Assembly: GCF_013249065.1 (NCBI RefSeq)
Contig: NZ_JABRWQ010000005.1
Location: 1-64,000 of the forward strand
DNA: 64,000 nt
Direction of reading: 5' to 3'
From: Winogradskyella litoriviva
GTDB lineage: Bacteria > Bacteroidota > Bacteroidia > Flavobacteriales > Flavobacteriaceae
Shown in pieces: positions 9,292 to 19,038 of the stretch. The notes beneath the pieces are model-generated. The model was not told the DNA's origin, did not search any database, and worked only from the letters and a program-made list of their open reading frames with translations. A program made the translations under genes and the position numbers. Position 1 is the first letter of the stretch. The number at the start of each line of letters is the position of its first letter.

Positions 9292-11073
9292 CTAATAATT
9301 AACATAGACCCAACCCATAAAAGGTGTATAATTTGGGTCGTTTAAATTTAATATATAATAATAAGTGCCAACAGGTACTGTTTTGCCTTTATTGTTTAGA
9401 CCTCTATTAATTATACCATACCATGGTTTGCTATTATTACCCTTATAAATAAGATTTCCATACCGATTGTATATTTGTAATTCATGTTCTGTAAAAATAT
9501 CATATAAACCTTGAATATTAAACCAGTCGTTTTTAGTATCATTATTTGGTGAGAAGCCTTGAGGAATATGAGGAGGACAGTTTTCTATCGCTAAATTAAA
9601 CTGAAAAACCTCATAACAAGGAGGGCTAGCTAAACGCACAAATACAGTTTCAGGATTAGAGGTATTCGTATAATCAGAGGGTATTAAAATTGCATGAGAA
9701 TTGGTTTCTAGGTCTTCTAGCGAATTAAAGAATGTTACATCTTCTACATCGTATTCTATACTTTCTAAAGCTTCATATAGATTGTAAGATGAAGTTTCAA
9801 AACCTTCATTACATCCTAAAATAGTTGGTAATAAAGTTGTTTCTGGTATAATCAATAGTTCTATTTCAAAAGTTGTAATGTTATTATTTTCATTAGTTTC
9901 TGTTACAACACCAGTCATGTTACCACTATCATCTACACTTGCTATTAAAGATACGTTTGCAGTTGCATCATTGGGTAAAGTAAGTAAAACAGAGTTATTT
10001 TCATGGTCATTGATAGCTATATCGTTTTGAGTTTCACTTTGTCCTATTAAAACATTATTGTAGTAAAATGAAATTGGCGTATTTGCTGTTAGGATTGCTG
10101 TACTATTAGTATTGTGGACTGTGTAAAATAATTCAATGGTGTTGTCACCACAATTAACAATATAGTCTTCCGTGGTAATGGTTGCGTCTGGTAATTGACT
10201 GTTTAAAACTGTAATAACATTATTTATCATCACAAAGTCTTGACCAGAAGTTAATGAAATGGTCGCAGAAGTATCTCCAATATTGATATTGTTTTGAATA
10301 TTGTAAACATCAATATCCATATTATACAAATCTGTGGCTCCTGTAAAAGAATTAGTGCCATTGAAGGCATTATTTGCTGGGTTTAAAGGAAAATTGCTAA
10401 TAACACTTCCGTTAATTGTTAACTGTTCATTTACGGAAATACCACTATCTCCTTCCCAAGCTATAAAACCAATTTTTGCATTTTCATTATCTAAAACATT
10501 AAGGTTATCTAATGTTATACTTAAAAATGTAGGTACACTTTGTAACCCATCATATACGTTTAGTTGATTAAGTGGCAAGCTTAAGTCTTCATAAATTATA
10601 GTAATTGCCCAACCTGCAAAATTTGTACCTGTAGGACAATATGTTGATATAACATCAGTTAAATCGAAGTTTGAAAGTGTATAATTAGTATTGCCTAATT
10701 CATTAATGATTGTAGTAACATCCGCAAAAGCAGCAAAGAAAACACGATCAACATCTAAGGCGTCACTAAACGTACGTTCTGCAGTAACTTCTATATCATT
10801 TAGCGAAATGGTTAAATCTCCCGTGCCTGATCCTGCCCAATATAAATAGGCTGCAACAATGTTTTGATCACTATTAAGATTTAAGTTGGCAGTAGAAGAG
10901 GTTAGTATTGAGCATGGAGCAGTTAAACCGTTTTCTGCCGTATTCATTGTGTTGCCAATGGCAACATAATCGAATCGTCCGTTAAATTGCTGATATAAAG
11001 AAATGTCTTGCGCAACAAGTTGTAATGTTGCACAAATAAAAACAAAGTATAAAATATGTAATTTGTTTTTCAA
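9292..11073 (-). CDS. T9SS type B secreted protein with CARDB-like domain
   Basis: 593 residues. The start is TTG (11073-11071): an in-frame stop lies eight codons upstream and no ATG precedes the signal peptide (Lys-Asn-Lys, hydrophobic core, ending Leu-Val-Ala before Gln-Asp). Residues about 25-280 form a beta-rich domain I do not recognise (GWAITIIYEDLSLPLNQLNV). About 295-395 looks CARDB-like (paired Asn-rich strands ending TETNENNNI). One Cys module of the array type follows (about 415-495). The last 95 residues are a type B sorting domain (GFSPNNDTKNDWF, IYNRYGNLIY, ending GWVYVNY). Unlike its neighbours it carries one module rather than 4-11 and has a different terminal motif. It follows the 11110 gene by 36 bases and is probably co-transcribed with it. 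Confidence 0.88.
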   Translation of the reverse strand: MKNKLHILYFVFICATLQLVAQDISLYQQFNGRFDYVAIGNTMNTAENGLTAPCSILTSSTANLNLNSDQNIVAAYLYWAGSGTGDLTISLNDIEVTAERTFSDALDVDRVFFAAFADVTTIINELGNTNYTLSNFDLTDVISTYCPTGTNFAGWAITIIYEDLSLPLNQLNVYDGLQSVPTFLSITLDNLNVLDNENAKIGFIAWEGDSGISVNEQLTINGSVISNFPLNPANNAFNGTNSFTGATDLYNMDIDVYNIQNNINIGDTSATISLTSGQDFVMINNVITVLNSQLPDATITTEDYIVNCGDNTIELFYTVHNTNSTAILTANTPISFYYNNVLIGQSETQNDIAINDHENNSVLLTLPNDATANVSLIASVDDSGNMTGVVTETNENNNITTFEIELLIIPETTLLPTILGCNEGFETSSYNLYEALESIEYDVEDVTFFNSLEDLETNSHAILIPSDYTNTSNPETVFVRLASPPCYEVFQFNLAIENCPPHIPQGFSPNNDTKNDWFNIQGLYDIFTEHELQIYNRYGNLIYKGNNSKPWYGIINRGLNNKGKTVPVGTYYYILNLNDPNYTPFMGWVYVNY

Positions 11074-11109
11074 TTGATGAGGTTTTTCAACCTAAAATTA
11101 CAATTTATT

Positions 11110-13581
11110 TTAGCGCTTTAAAGTAAAATGACCTCTTAATGTTCTGCCATCTTCAAGTTTTACTTTAAACCAGTAATCGCTTGTTGGTAATGCCTCACCA
11201 TTAAAAGTGCCATCCCAACCTGGACTAAGAGGGTCTAATTCTGCTAATAATTTTCCGTAACGATCAAAAATATAAATTATTGAACTAGATTGAAATTCCG
11301 CAGAAATACCACTAATGCGCCAAAAATCATTAAAAGTATCATTATTTGGTGTAAAAAACTTAGGAAATCCTATAACAGATACTAATTGGTCTTCTATTCC
11401 GCAGTTGTTTTTATCTCTCACATATACGGTATGTAGTCCGGCAGACACATTATAAAAAATACTAGAATCTTGATAAGGCCCTTCAATTACATCTAAGGCA
11501 TACTCATAATCACCTTCACTATCAACTGTAACTGAGACTGCAATTGTATTATTTTGAGAAGCATCACTCACTTCAATATTATCAATTGTTGCTATGCTAG
11601 ATGGTAAAACATTAATTGTTCTGTCTTTAAAACAACCATTAGAATTTGTAACTCTTACAGAATAGGTGCCTGCTACACTCACTTCGATTTCCATTGTTGT
11701 TTCACCTGTAGACCATAGGTAGCTATAGTTATTCGGTATGTCATCTAAAACTCCACCTGTTAATGTGGTTGTTTCTGGAGCAAGATTTTTACAATAAATA
11801 GCTTCATCTGTAAGTTCAATATTTGGTAATTTAAAAACTGTAAGCGCTATTTCACTAATACCATAACAAGCATTTGCATTTTCTACCCGTGCATAAATGG
11901 TTTGATTGTAGGCAACTGTATTTGTAAATGTTGAGTTCAACGGGTTGTTTTCAATTAATGCGTCGTTGTAGGTTTCATAATACGTTAAATCTAAACCTGT
12001 TGGTGTGCCAGCTAAAACAACGTTATTAATATTGGTAAGGTCAAATTCCATAAAACCGTCTTCAGTACCATCTGTGTCACAAAGTTCTATGCTAGCGTTG
12101 TTAGAAGCTGTTGTACTCACTTCTAAAGATACTTGGCTATAACTTACGCAGCCACTTGTTGTATTAGTTACTCTTGCATAGACAATTTGTGGGTTGAAGA
12201 AGTTTTCAAACGAGCTACCATCAATTACATTTTCTTGATTTTCTGCATCTATTTGACTTAAATAATACTCTATTGAAGCATCTTGAGCACTATTTGTAAT
12301 GTCATTATGGGCTTCAGTAATATTAAATATTGTAAAACCTTCTGGTATACCATCTTCATCGCATTGCAAAAGTGAGACATCATTGGCTATTGGTTTTGGT
12401 AGTACCTCAATATTAAAAGAAGTGAAACCTATACATCCCAAATCTAAATCTTCAATTCTAACAAATATTTCAGTTGGCGTTGGTGATGTATTAGTATAAT
12501 TAACTGGTAGTGGAGAAGATGATACTTCTGCATCAGCTTGACTTAAATAATAACTTATATTGTAATTTGCATCAGCAATTCCTTCAATAATTTCTTGGCT
12601 TTTAATATCGAAATCAAAAGTTGCCAAACCATTTTGGTCATCACCATCTATGTCATTATCACAAATGCTATAATCAGTTGGTACGTTGAAATTTGTTAAT
12701 GTTGTAACGTTAATTATAAGTTTATTTATGATAAAGCAGTCAGTGGTTGTGTTTTCAACTCTAACATAAATACTTTGGGTGCTTGAGGTATTATTAAATA
12801 TATCACTTAATGCATTTGCATTTATATTAGCATCACTTTCAGATAGGTGATAACTAACAACTACATCAGATTCTCCATTAATTATATCTTGCGATAGTTG
12901 TGTAAAATCAAACTCTCTAATGGAATCATTAAATGGTGCTTTATCATCACAAGCATCAATGCTAGGAAGATTAGTGGACGTAGAATCAGCTAGTAACGGA
13001 TTAGAAGGGCCTTCCGGAAATGTTGCAGTACCCGTCCATTCTATAGAGAAAGGGCTATTTCCTATAGGTCTGTCAATCACAATAAAATAGCTCTCTCCTG
13101 CTAATACATCTATATCACTTACAAAACTATCACCATCAGCTCCTGGTCCTTCATCAGGATCAGGGTCGGTACTATTCATTCCTGTTAAATTATTGCCTTG
13201 GTTGGCGTTAGACGGGTTAGTTGTAGAACAACGAATAGCTTGGCCTATATTGCCACAAGCAACATTAGGTCCAAATACATAAAAATCATAATCTTCATTA
13301 ATACTGGTACTACTTGGTGTTAGTGTAAATGCTAGTGTACCATCTGTTGCGATATTAACAACTAACCATATACTATTGTTTTCTCTACCTGAGCAGGTAT
13401 TTGATCCGTTTAATTCTTGTGTACCAACACCATTAACATCTAAACTAAAACTAGAATTACCACATACAGTTACTGCATTAGCGCAATCGTTAGGTTCTTG
13501 TGCAAAAACCAACAAATTAAAAATAAAAATTGTGGTAAAGGCTAAAAGAGGTTTAAATAAAGATTTAGGGTTTTTGGTCAT
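11110..13581 (-). CDS. T9SS type B secreted protein with PPC-like head and 4 repeat modules
   Basis: 823 residues with a signal peptide (hydrophobic stretch ending Val-Phe-Ala before Gln-Glu). The head (about 30-190) resembles pre-peptidase C-terminal-type beta domains (ANAVTVCGNSS, DYDFYVFGP, GESYFIVIDRP). Four Cys modules follow, then an Ig-like domain (YLWSTGETTMEIEV), a short beta domain and a type B sorting domain ending HFTLKR. The region from the third module to the end is strikingly like the 13578-17021 protein, while the heads are unrelated. The start codon overlaps the stop of the upstream gene by four bases (ATGA), so the two are translationally coupled in one operon. The ligand is unknown. 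Confidence 0.9.
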   Translation of the reverse strand: MTKNPKSLFKPLLAFTTIFIFNLLVFAQEPNDCANAVTVCGNSSFSLDVNGVGTQELNGSNTCSGRENNSIWLVVNIATDGTLAFTLTPSSTSINEDYDFYVFGPNVACGNIGQAIRCSTTNPSNANQGNNLTGMNSTDPDPDEGPGADGDSFVSDIDVLAGESYFIVIDRPIGNSPFSIEWTGTATFPEGPSNPLLADSTSTNLPSIDACDDKAPFNDSIREFDFTQLSQDIINGESDVVVSYHLSESDANINANALSDIFNNTSSTQSIYVRVENTTTDCFIINKLIINVTTLTNFNVPTDYSICDNDIDGDDQNGLATFDFDIKSQEIIEGIADANYNISYYLSQADAEVSSSPLPVNYTNTSPTPTEIFVRIEDLDLGCIGFTSFNIEVLPKPIANDVSLLQCDEDGIPEGFTIFNITEAHNDITNSAQDASIEYYLSQIDAENQENVIDGSSFENFFNPQIVYARVTNTTSGCVSYSQVSLEVSTTASNNASIELCDTDGTEDGFMEFDLTNINNVVLAGTPTGLDLTYYETYNDALIENNPLNSTFTNTVAYNQTIYARVENANACYGISEIALTVFKLPNIELTDEAIYCKNLAPETTTLTGGVLDDIPNNYSYLWSTGETTMEIEVSVAGTYSVRVTNSNGCFKDRTINVLPSSIATIDNIEVSDASQNNTIAVSVTVDSEGDYEYALDVIEGPYQDSSIFYNVSAGLHTVYVRDKNNCGIEDQLVSVIGFPKFFTPNNDTFNDFWRISGISAEFQSSSIIYIFDRYGKLLAELDPLSPGWDGTFNGEALPTSDYWFKVKLEDGRTLRGHFTLKR

Positions 13582-16500
13582 CGTTTTAATGTGAAATGAT
13601 TGGTGTAAATTCGTCCATCTTCTAAAGTAACTTTAAACCAGTAATCGCTAGTTGGCATTTTATGGCCATTGTAATTACCATCCCAACCAGGACTCAATGG
13701 GTCTAGCTCTTTTAAAAGTTTTCCGTATCTGTCAAATATATATATTATTGAGTTAGCTTGAAACTGTTTTGTTATTCCATAAACTTGCCAAAAATCATTT
13801 ATAGTGTCATTATTAGGTGTAAAGAATTTAGGGAAGCCTATAACGGATACTAATGTTTCTGTAATACCACATTCGTATTTATTTCTGACATAAATTGTAT
13901 GTAAACCGGGAAGAACATTAGTAAACGTATTACTGTCTTGGTAAAAACCAAATTCATCATCTAATGCATATTCAAAATGGTCTGGATATTCGTTTTCGTT
14001 ATTTACAAATACTGTAATAGAGTTGTTTTCTGATGCGTCGACAACTTCAATTTCAATGGTTGCTAAATCAGAAGGTAAAACTGTAATTGTTCTAACTTTA
14101 TTACAGCCATTGGTGTTAATGACACTAACTGTATAAATACCAACTTCATTTATTTCTATTTCTGAAGTAGTTTCTCCTGTAGACCATTCGTAATAATAGT
14201 TATTTGGTAAATCTTCAATTACACCACCATTGAGAACTATGGTTTCAGGATAAGTGTTTAAGCAATATATTGTTTCAAATTCAGTTTCAATATTTGGTAA
14301 GTTAAAAACAGTTAATTCTATTTCGCTAATACCATAACAAGCATTAGCGTTTTCTACTCTACCAAAAATGGTTTGGTTATAAGCCATGGTATTTGTATAA
14401 GTAGCACTCAAAGGATTTATTTCTAATAATGCATCTTCATAAGTTTCGTAATAGATTAATTCTAAATCTGCGGTTGTGCCAGCTAAAATAGAATCGTTTG
14501 CATCAGATAAATTAAAAGTCATAAAGCCATCTTCAGCCCCATCTGTATCGCATAATTCTAAGCTTGTGTTATTGGCAGATGTTGTGCTTACTTCTAATGA
14601 AATTTCACTGAAATTTATACAATTTGAGTCTGTGTTTGTGACTCTAGCATAAATAAGATGTGGATTATAATAATTCTCAAAAGCATTGGCATTGATGGCA
14701 TTTTCTTGGTTTTCGGCATCAATTAAAGAGAGGTAAAATTCAACTGAATTTATAGAGCCGTCCGTTATTTCTTCTATATGATTATTAATGTTGAAAACGG
14801 TAAAACCTTCTGGTATTCCATCTTCATCACATTGTATAATAGATAAATTATTTGCAATTGGAATTGGGTTGACCTGTAAATTAAAACTTAATGTTAAGTA
14901 ACAATCTGTTTTTAAGCTATTTTCAATCCTTGCGAAAATAGTTTCATTAAAAGCAGAAGTATTAGTGTAAGTTGAAGGGAATGCTGACGTTTTAGTATCT
15001 GCATTATCCTCTGATGAATAAAAAGTTATAGAGACGGCAGATACATCTTGTTCTCCAAAAATTTCAGGTATTAAACCTTCAAGATTTACTGTGCCTATGC
15101 CATCGGTTTGGTCATTAAGATTATCACAAATTTCAATAGTATTTAAATCTGAAAATTGTGGTGTGCTAAATACTTCAAGATTAAATGAATTTATATCGTA
15201 GCAATTGGAGTTTTCAGAATTATCAACACGTACAAAAATGGTTTGAGGGTTTGTGACATTAGTGTAAGGAAAAGTGATTTCATTTTCACCAGAATTGGCA
15301 TCTTCAATAGTTTCATAATAATGAACATTATATATTGACGCATCTTGTGTTAATAAGGCTTCTGAGTTTTTGTCTGTGAAATCAAAACTTTGAAAACCAT
15401 CATTAATAAAATCATCGCAAACTTCAATATCTGCAAGTGTATTTGCTACAGGTATGTCAAATACGCCAACAACAGCACTTCCTTCAATTGGGCAATTTCC
15501 GTTATTAGGTTCTATGTATACTTCGTAAAAACCTGGTGTGTCAACAAATAATTGAGAGGAGGTTTCTGTTAATGCAGTATCATTAAATTTCCAAAAATAA
15601 TCTGCACCTTCAATGTTTTCGGCTTGCAAAGTATAAGAATCGTTTGTACATAATTTTAGTTCTGTGGTGCTTATACCATTTTGAATGATATCAATTTCAG
15701 AATTAAACAAAGACTGAATAAAAGGCGGTAAACCAATTCGGCTTTTATTAATATTGCTGCCATTTATATCTAAAAGTATACCTTGCTCAATATAGCCTGC
15801 TAAACTTCCGTTAGCCTCAGGATTAGGGATAACACCAAGATAGTCTGAAATATTATCATTACCATTATAGCTTAATTGTGCTCTGTATATGCGTCTGTCG
15901 ATTCCTAACTGCAATGCTCCTGCTGTAATATCACTAGAAGTATGTATAATTTGCATGGAATTTACAATATCTGTACTTTCTAAATCCCATTGCATAACCT
16001 GACTAGTTCCTGCGCCTCCAGCTCCTTGGCTAATAGTTGCATAAACTTTTCTGTTTTCTGCAGAGAATTCTACACCATAAGGACTAGCGTTGTTCTCTGT
16101 GCCGTAGAGTTGTAAATGGTTAGAAATAACACCTGTTTCGTTATTAAAATCATATAAATCAACACTTCCTGCTGCATTACCAGCCGCAACTGTTGCATAG
16201 CCAAAATTGGCAGCAATTATTTTAGATGCATCTGGAGACGCTTTTAAATAGCCCAAAGAGTTACGCCTATAACCTTCAATAGGAACATTTGGACCAACTG
16301 TAGAAACAACAGGTGTTGTATTAACACCGTTAACATCAATTCTAAAGGCATAGAATTTATTTCCGAAATGTGTAATAACCCAAAAAGACGAACAATCTTC
16401 AGCTCTAACAGCTGTTATTTTTTCAGAACATTTATATTGAAGTTCTAAAAGCACTGAAGGGTCATAAGTAACTAAGTGTATATTTTTTTCAATAGCATCT

Positions 16501-17021
16501 ACATCACCTAGACCACCATTTAGTGTCATATCTATTAATGAGTAATTAAAACCATTGTTAAAACCATCATCTTGTTCTGGTGCAGAACCGCCTTGATCAT
16601 AAGTGCCTGTAAATTGGTTTGGGTAAGCACTAGCATTGTCATGATGAGGTTCATCTACTGTAAAGAGGTAATATTTTGTTGGGTCTTCTGGTTTAGGAAC
16701 AATGAGCCCAGAAGATGTGCTCGATGGATCACCCAAAAGACCAGTGCCTCCAAAATAATCTCCATTAGACATGATTTGGTGGTTGCTGTTCCAGACGGTT
16801 CTGCCATCTGAGTAAAATTGTAAATTACCGTCTGCATCAGAGATTGAGGTGCAGCCTTCTAAAGTATTTATTTGTCCATTGGTTATTGCTGTAACGGTAC
16901 CAGTTTCGGCATTAAATTGCAGCCCAGCATTTTGACCAAAGTACCAGAATGAAGCTTCATTTTGAGCAAATAATTGGACGCTAGAAATTATTAAAATAAA
17001 AACTAAATAATTCTTTTTCAT
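13578..17021 (-). CDS. T9SS type B secreted protein with beta-propeller-like head and 4 repeat modules
   Basis: 1147 residues, signal peptide about 1-19. The N-terminal 460 residues open with NEASFWYFGQNAGLQFN and contain blade-like repeats (YDFNNETGVI, GVEFSAENRKVYAT, LGIDRRIYRAQ). This is the head often found before type B sorting domains in flavobacteria. It is followed by an Ig-like domain, four Cys modules, a second Ig-like domain (EWSTGETTSEIEI), and a type B sorting domain (FFTPNNDTINDFW, IFDRYGKLLKELD, ending HFTLKR). It is the first gene of the five-gene array, 104 bases downstream of the ABC permease, and it overlaps the next gene by four bases. Surface attachment follows from the sorting domain; the binding role is inferred. 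Confidence 0.9.
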   Translation of the reverse strand: MKKNYLVFILIISSVQLFAQNEASFWYFGQNAGLQFNAETGTVTAITNGQINTLEGCTSISDADGNLQFYSDGRTVWNSNHQIMSNGDYFGGTGLLGDPSSTSSGLIVPKPEDPTKYYLFTVDEPHHDNASAYPNQFTGTYDQGGSAPEQDDGFNNGFNYSLIDMTLNGGLGDVDAIEKNIHLVTYDPSVLLELQYKCSEKITAVRAEDCSSFWVITHFGNKFYAFRIDVNGVNTTPVVSTVGPNVPIEGYRRNSLGYLKASPDASKIIAANFGYATVAAGNAAGSVDLYDFNNETGVISNHLQLYGTENNASPYGVEFSAENRKVYATISQGAGGAGTSQVMQWDLESTDIVNSMQIIHTSSDITAGALQLGIDRRIYRAQLSYNGNDNISDYLGVIPNPEANGSLAGYIEQGILLDINGSNINKSRIGLPPFIQSLFNSEIDIIQNGISTTELKLCTNDSYTLQAENIEGADYFWKFNDTALTETSSQLFVDTPGFYEVYIEPNNGNCPIEGSAVVGVFDIPVANTLADIEVCDDFINDGFQSFDFTDKNSEALLTQDASIYNVHYYETIEDANSGENEITFPYTNVTNPQTIFVRVDNSENSNCYDINSFNLEVFSTPQFSDLNTIEICDNLNDQTDGIGTVNLEGLIPEIFGEQDVSAVSITFYSSEDNADTKTSAFPSTYTNTSAFNETIFARIENSLKTDCYLTLSFNLQVNPIPIANNLSIIQCDEDGIPEGFTVFNINNHIEEITDGSINSVEFYLSLIDAENQENAINANAFENYYNPHLIYARVTNTDSNCINFSEISLEVSTTSANNTSLELCDTDGAEDGFMTFNLSDANDSILAGTTADLELIYYETYEDALLEINPLSATYTNTMAYNQTIFGRVENANACYGISEIELTVFNLPNIETEFETIYCLNTYPETIVLNGGVIEDLPNNYYYEWSTGETTSEIEINEVGIYTVSVINTNGCNKVRTITVLPSDLATIEIEVVDASENNSITVFVNNENEYPDHFEYALDDEFGFYQDSNTFTNVLPGLHTIYVRNKYECGITETLVSVIGFPKFFTPNNDTINDFWQVYGITKQFQANSIIYIFDRYGKLLKELDPLSPGWDGNYNGHKMPTSDYWFKVTLEDGRIYTNHFTLKR

Positions 17022-17041
17022 AACAGCTTAATGTGCAGCAA

Positions 17042-17054
17042 ACACATAATGTGT
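17042..17054. promoter_or_regulatory. 13-bp dyad just upstream of the surface-protein array
   Basis: ACACAT-A-ATGTGT forms a perfect dyad 21-33 bases before the ATG of the first array gene. On the minus strand it overlaps TGTGTTTG, one base off a TAnnTTTG -7 box. That placement suits an operator controlling the array, but nothing else supports this. Confidence 0.3.
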
Positions 17055-17125
17055 ACAAGATAACAATAGAAGTTATATTCTAAAAGTTTTCTCCTGAACA
17101 TTATTAAGCAGCACTTTTAAAGCTA

Positions 17126-17950
17126 TTACAAATCTCGCTTTTTTAGTAATTGATACGATAAAAAGACAAAAATGCTTGTCCAACCTAATACAATGACAAT
17201 CTCATACCAATGTACTGCGTAGTCGTACATCATATTTGTTTTGTCTGGGAATTTTGTCATTGCAATTCTCTGAATAGGTTGGTTAATAAGATTCCACATA
17301 GATTGAAGTGGCATAAAATTATGAATGCCATCTGCAATGGAGTCACTTAGTTTCCATTTCATTAATCCGTACGTAATACTTTCTGTAATAAATAATAAAA
17401 ACAAAAAGCCTAACGCAAAAGCAGAGCGTTTTACAAGCATACCTAAGAATAGACATAAGCTAAAAAAGCCAACTAATTTTACAAAATAGGCTAATAAAAA
17501 TTCAACTTCTCTAAAAACTATAGAAGCTTCAGTATAACTGGAGTAGTATAAACCTATAAAGTAGGTTGCCAAGCCAATAAGTAAGGTTGCACACAATGAG
17601 AAAAATACAATGGTGTAGAATTTAGAAAGGATAAATTCCTTTTTACTTAAACCATCAATAAGGTTTTGCTTTAGGGTTTTATTACTATACTCATTACCAA
17701 TCATGCTTACCACAACGATAGCAAAGAAAAACTTAAACTGTGCTGCAAAAAAGGTAGTGATATGCCATATGATTGGAAAATTAAAAATGCCAAGTTCACC
17801 TAATTCTAAAGTAAAGAAACCAAAGAAATTAATTTTAATAGAAGATAGAATTAATACGGTAAAGGGCAATATAAAGGAGATTATTATTAAAACTCTACTA
17901 GCCTTATTGAGCCAAAGTTTTTGTAATTCGAGTTGTATAAGACGTAACAT
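17126..17950 (-). CDS. ABC-2 type transporter permease
   Basis: 274 residues with about six hydrophobic segments (for example VLIISFILPFTVLIL, FFFAIVVVSMIG, LGFLFLLFITESITYGL, EIVIVLGWTSIFVFLSYQ). The region NEYSNKTLKQNLIDGLSKKEF is the cytoplasmic stretch typical of ABC-2 permeases, which pair with a DRA-type ATPase. It lies 47 bases downstream of the ATPase gene, so together they should form one inner-membrane exporter. The substrate cannot be read from sequence. The adjacent surface-protein array is on the same strand, but its proteins use Sec/T9SS, so a functional link is not implied. Confidence 0.85.
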   Translation of the reverse strand: MLRLIQLELQKLWLNKASRVLIIISFILPFTVLILSSIKINFFGFFTLELGELGIFNFPIIWHITTFFAAQFKFFFAIVVVSMIGNEYSNKTLKQNLIDGLSKKEFILSKFYTIVFFSLCATLLIGLATYFIGLYYSSYTEASIVFREVEFLLAYFVKLVGFFSLCLFLGMLVKRSAFALGFLFLLFITESITYGLMKWKLSDSIADGIHNFMPLQSMWNLINQPIQRIAMTKFPDKTNMMYDYAVHWYEIVIVLGWTSIFVFLSYQLLKKRDL

Positions 17951-17997
17951 ATTTTAGTTGATTTTTGATTGTTAAGTAATAGATTAAACCTCTATTA

Positions 17998-18900
17998 TTA
18001 GTTTGCTTGGTTGTCTGTTAATTGTAAAAATTGCTCTTCTAAACTCTCTTTTCGCTTAACTAGATGAGATAATAATATGCCTTTTTCAAACATTAATTTA
18101 TTAAAATCTGAAGCAGACATTGGTTGGTTTAAAAAAGCTGTTATTAACTCGCCTTCAACTTTTACTTTTTCAATATTTGGATGTGATTCTAAAATGCTAA
18201 TTAATTCTTGATGCTTTTCGGCCTTTAATTCAAAAAAGCCATGACTGTTAATCATTTCATCTACACGACCAGAATATAGTTTTTTACCTTTACGCAAAAC
18301 CACTACGTGCGAGCATACCTTTTCAACCTCGTCTAATAAGTGAGAAGCCAATAGAATAGTTGTTCCGTTAGCAGCAATATCCTTTATTATTTGGCGTATT
18401 TGATGAATTCCTTGTGGATCTAAACCATTGGTTGGTTCATCTAAAATTAAAATTTCAGGATCATTAAGTAGGGCAGAAGCAATGGCTAAACGTTGTTTCA
18501 TTCCTAAAGAATAGGTCTTAAACTTATGTGTTTTTCTGTCTAATAAGCCAACAATTTCTAATTTTTCGTCTATTTTACTATGCGGAACGCCTTTAATTTT
18601 ACAAACTAATTTTAGATTTTGCTCTGCAGACATGTAAGGATAAAAGTTAGGCCTTTCAATAATAGCACCAACTTGTTTTAAGGCTTCATGTGTTGTTGTG
18701 TTGCCATCAAACCAGTGAAAATCGCCTTGTGTTTTGTTTACTACATTAAGTACAATACCTAATGTGGTAGATTTTCCGCTTCCATTAGGACCTAAAATGC
18801 CGTAAACATTTCCTTTGTTTATAGTGAAACTTAAATCTTTTACAGCTGTTAAGTAGCCAAATTTCTTAGTGAGATTGTTAATGGTAAGGATTGGTTCCAA
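17998..18900 (-). CDS. ABC transporter ATP-binding protein
   Basis: 300 residues. Walker A GPNGSGKST (37-45), a signature loop of the variant form YSLGMKQRL (from about 130), Walker B LILDEPT (151-157) and a switch-region histidine (LLASHLLDEVEKV) are all present, so it should hydrolyse ATP. The 80-residue C-terminal tail is typical of ATPases paired with ABC-2 permeases. The start is TTG (18900-18898); no ATG lies in the N-terminal strand before the conserved core. It is the first gene of a two-gene operon with the permease at 17126-17950 and is divergent from the gene at 19039. Confidence 0.9.
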   Translation of the reverse strand: MEPILTINNLTKKFGYLTAVKDLSFTINKGNVYGILGPNGSGKSTTLGIVLNVVNKTQGDFHWFDGNTTTHEALKQVGAIIERPNFYPYMSAEQNLKLVCKIKGVPHSKIDEKLEIVGLLDRKTHKFKTYSLGMKQRLAIASALLNDPEILILDEPTNGLDPQGIHQIRQIIKDIAANGTTILLASHLLDEVEKVCSHVVVLRKGKKLYSGRVDEMINSHGFFELKAEKHQELISILESHPNIEKVKVEGELITAFLNQPMSASDFNKLMFEKGILLSHLVKRKESLEEQFLQLTDNQAN

Positions 18901-19038
18901 AATTATTGGTTTTAGAGATATCCAGAAAGCCTTTAGTTATGTTTAAAGAAACAACTAGATATTAATTGGTTATGTGGATAAGACGAATGAGGTTATTATT
19001 TGTTACAATAATTTAAATAAAACTCTTAAATTTATGCA

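Noticed and set aside
1..17021. Direct repeats in the surface array as a possible CRISPR or satellite
   Set aside because: The repeats are at protein level, about 260 bases long and diverged at DNA level. There are no short identical repeats with unique spacers.
17126..18900. ABC exporter as the secretion system for the surface array
   Set aside because: The array proteins have Sec signal peptides and T9SS sorting domains, so they do not need an ABC-2 exporter. Adjacency alone is weak evidence.
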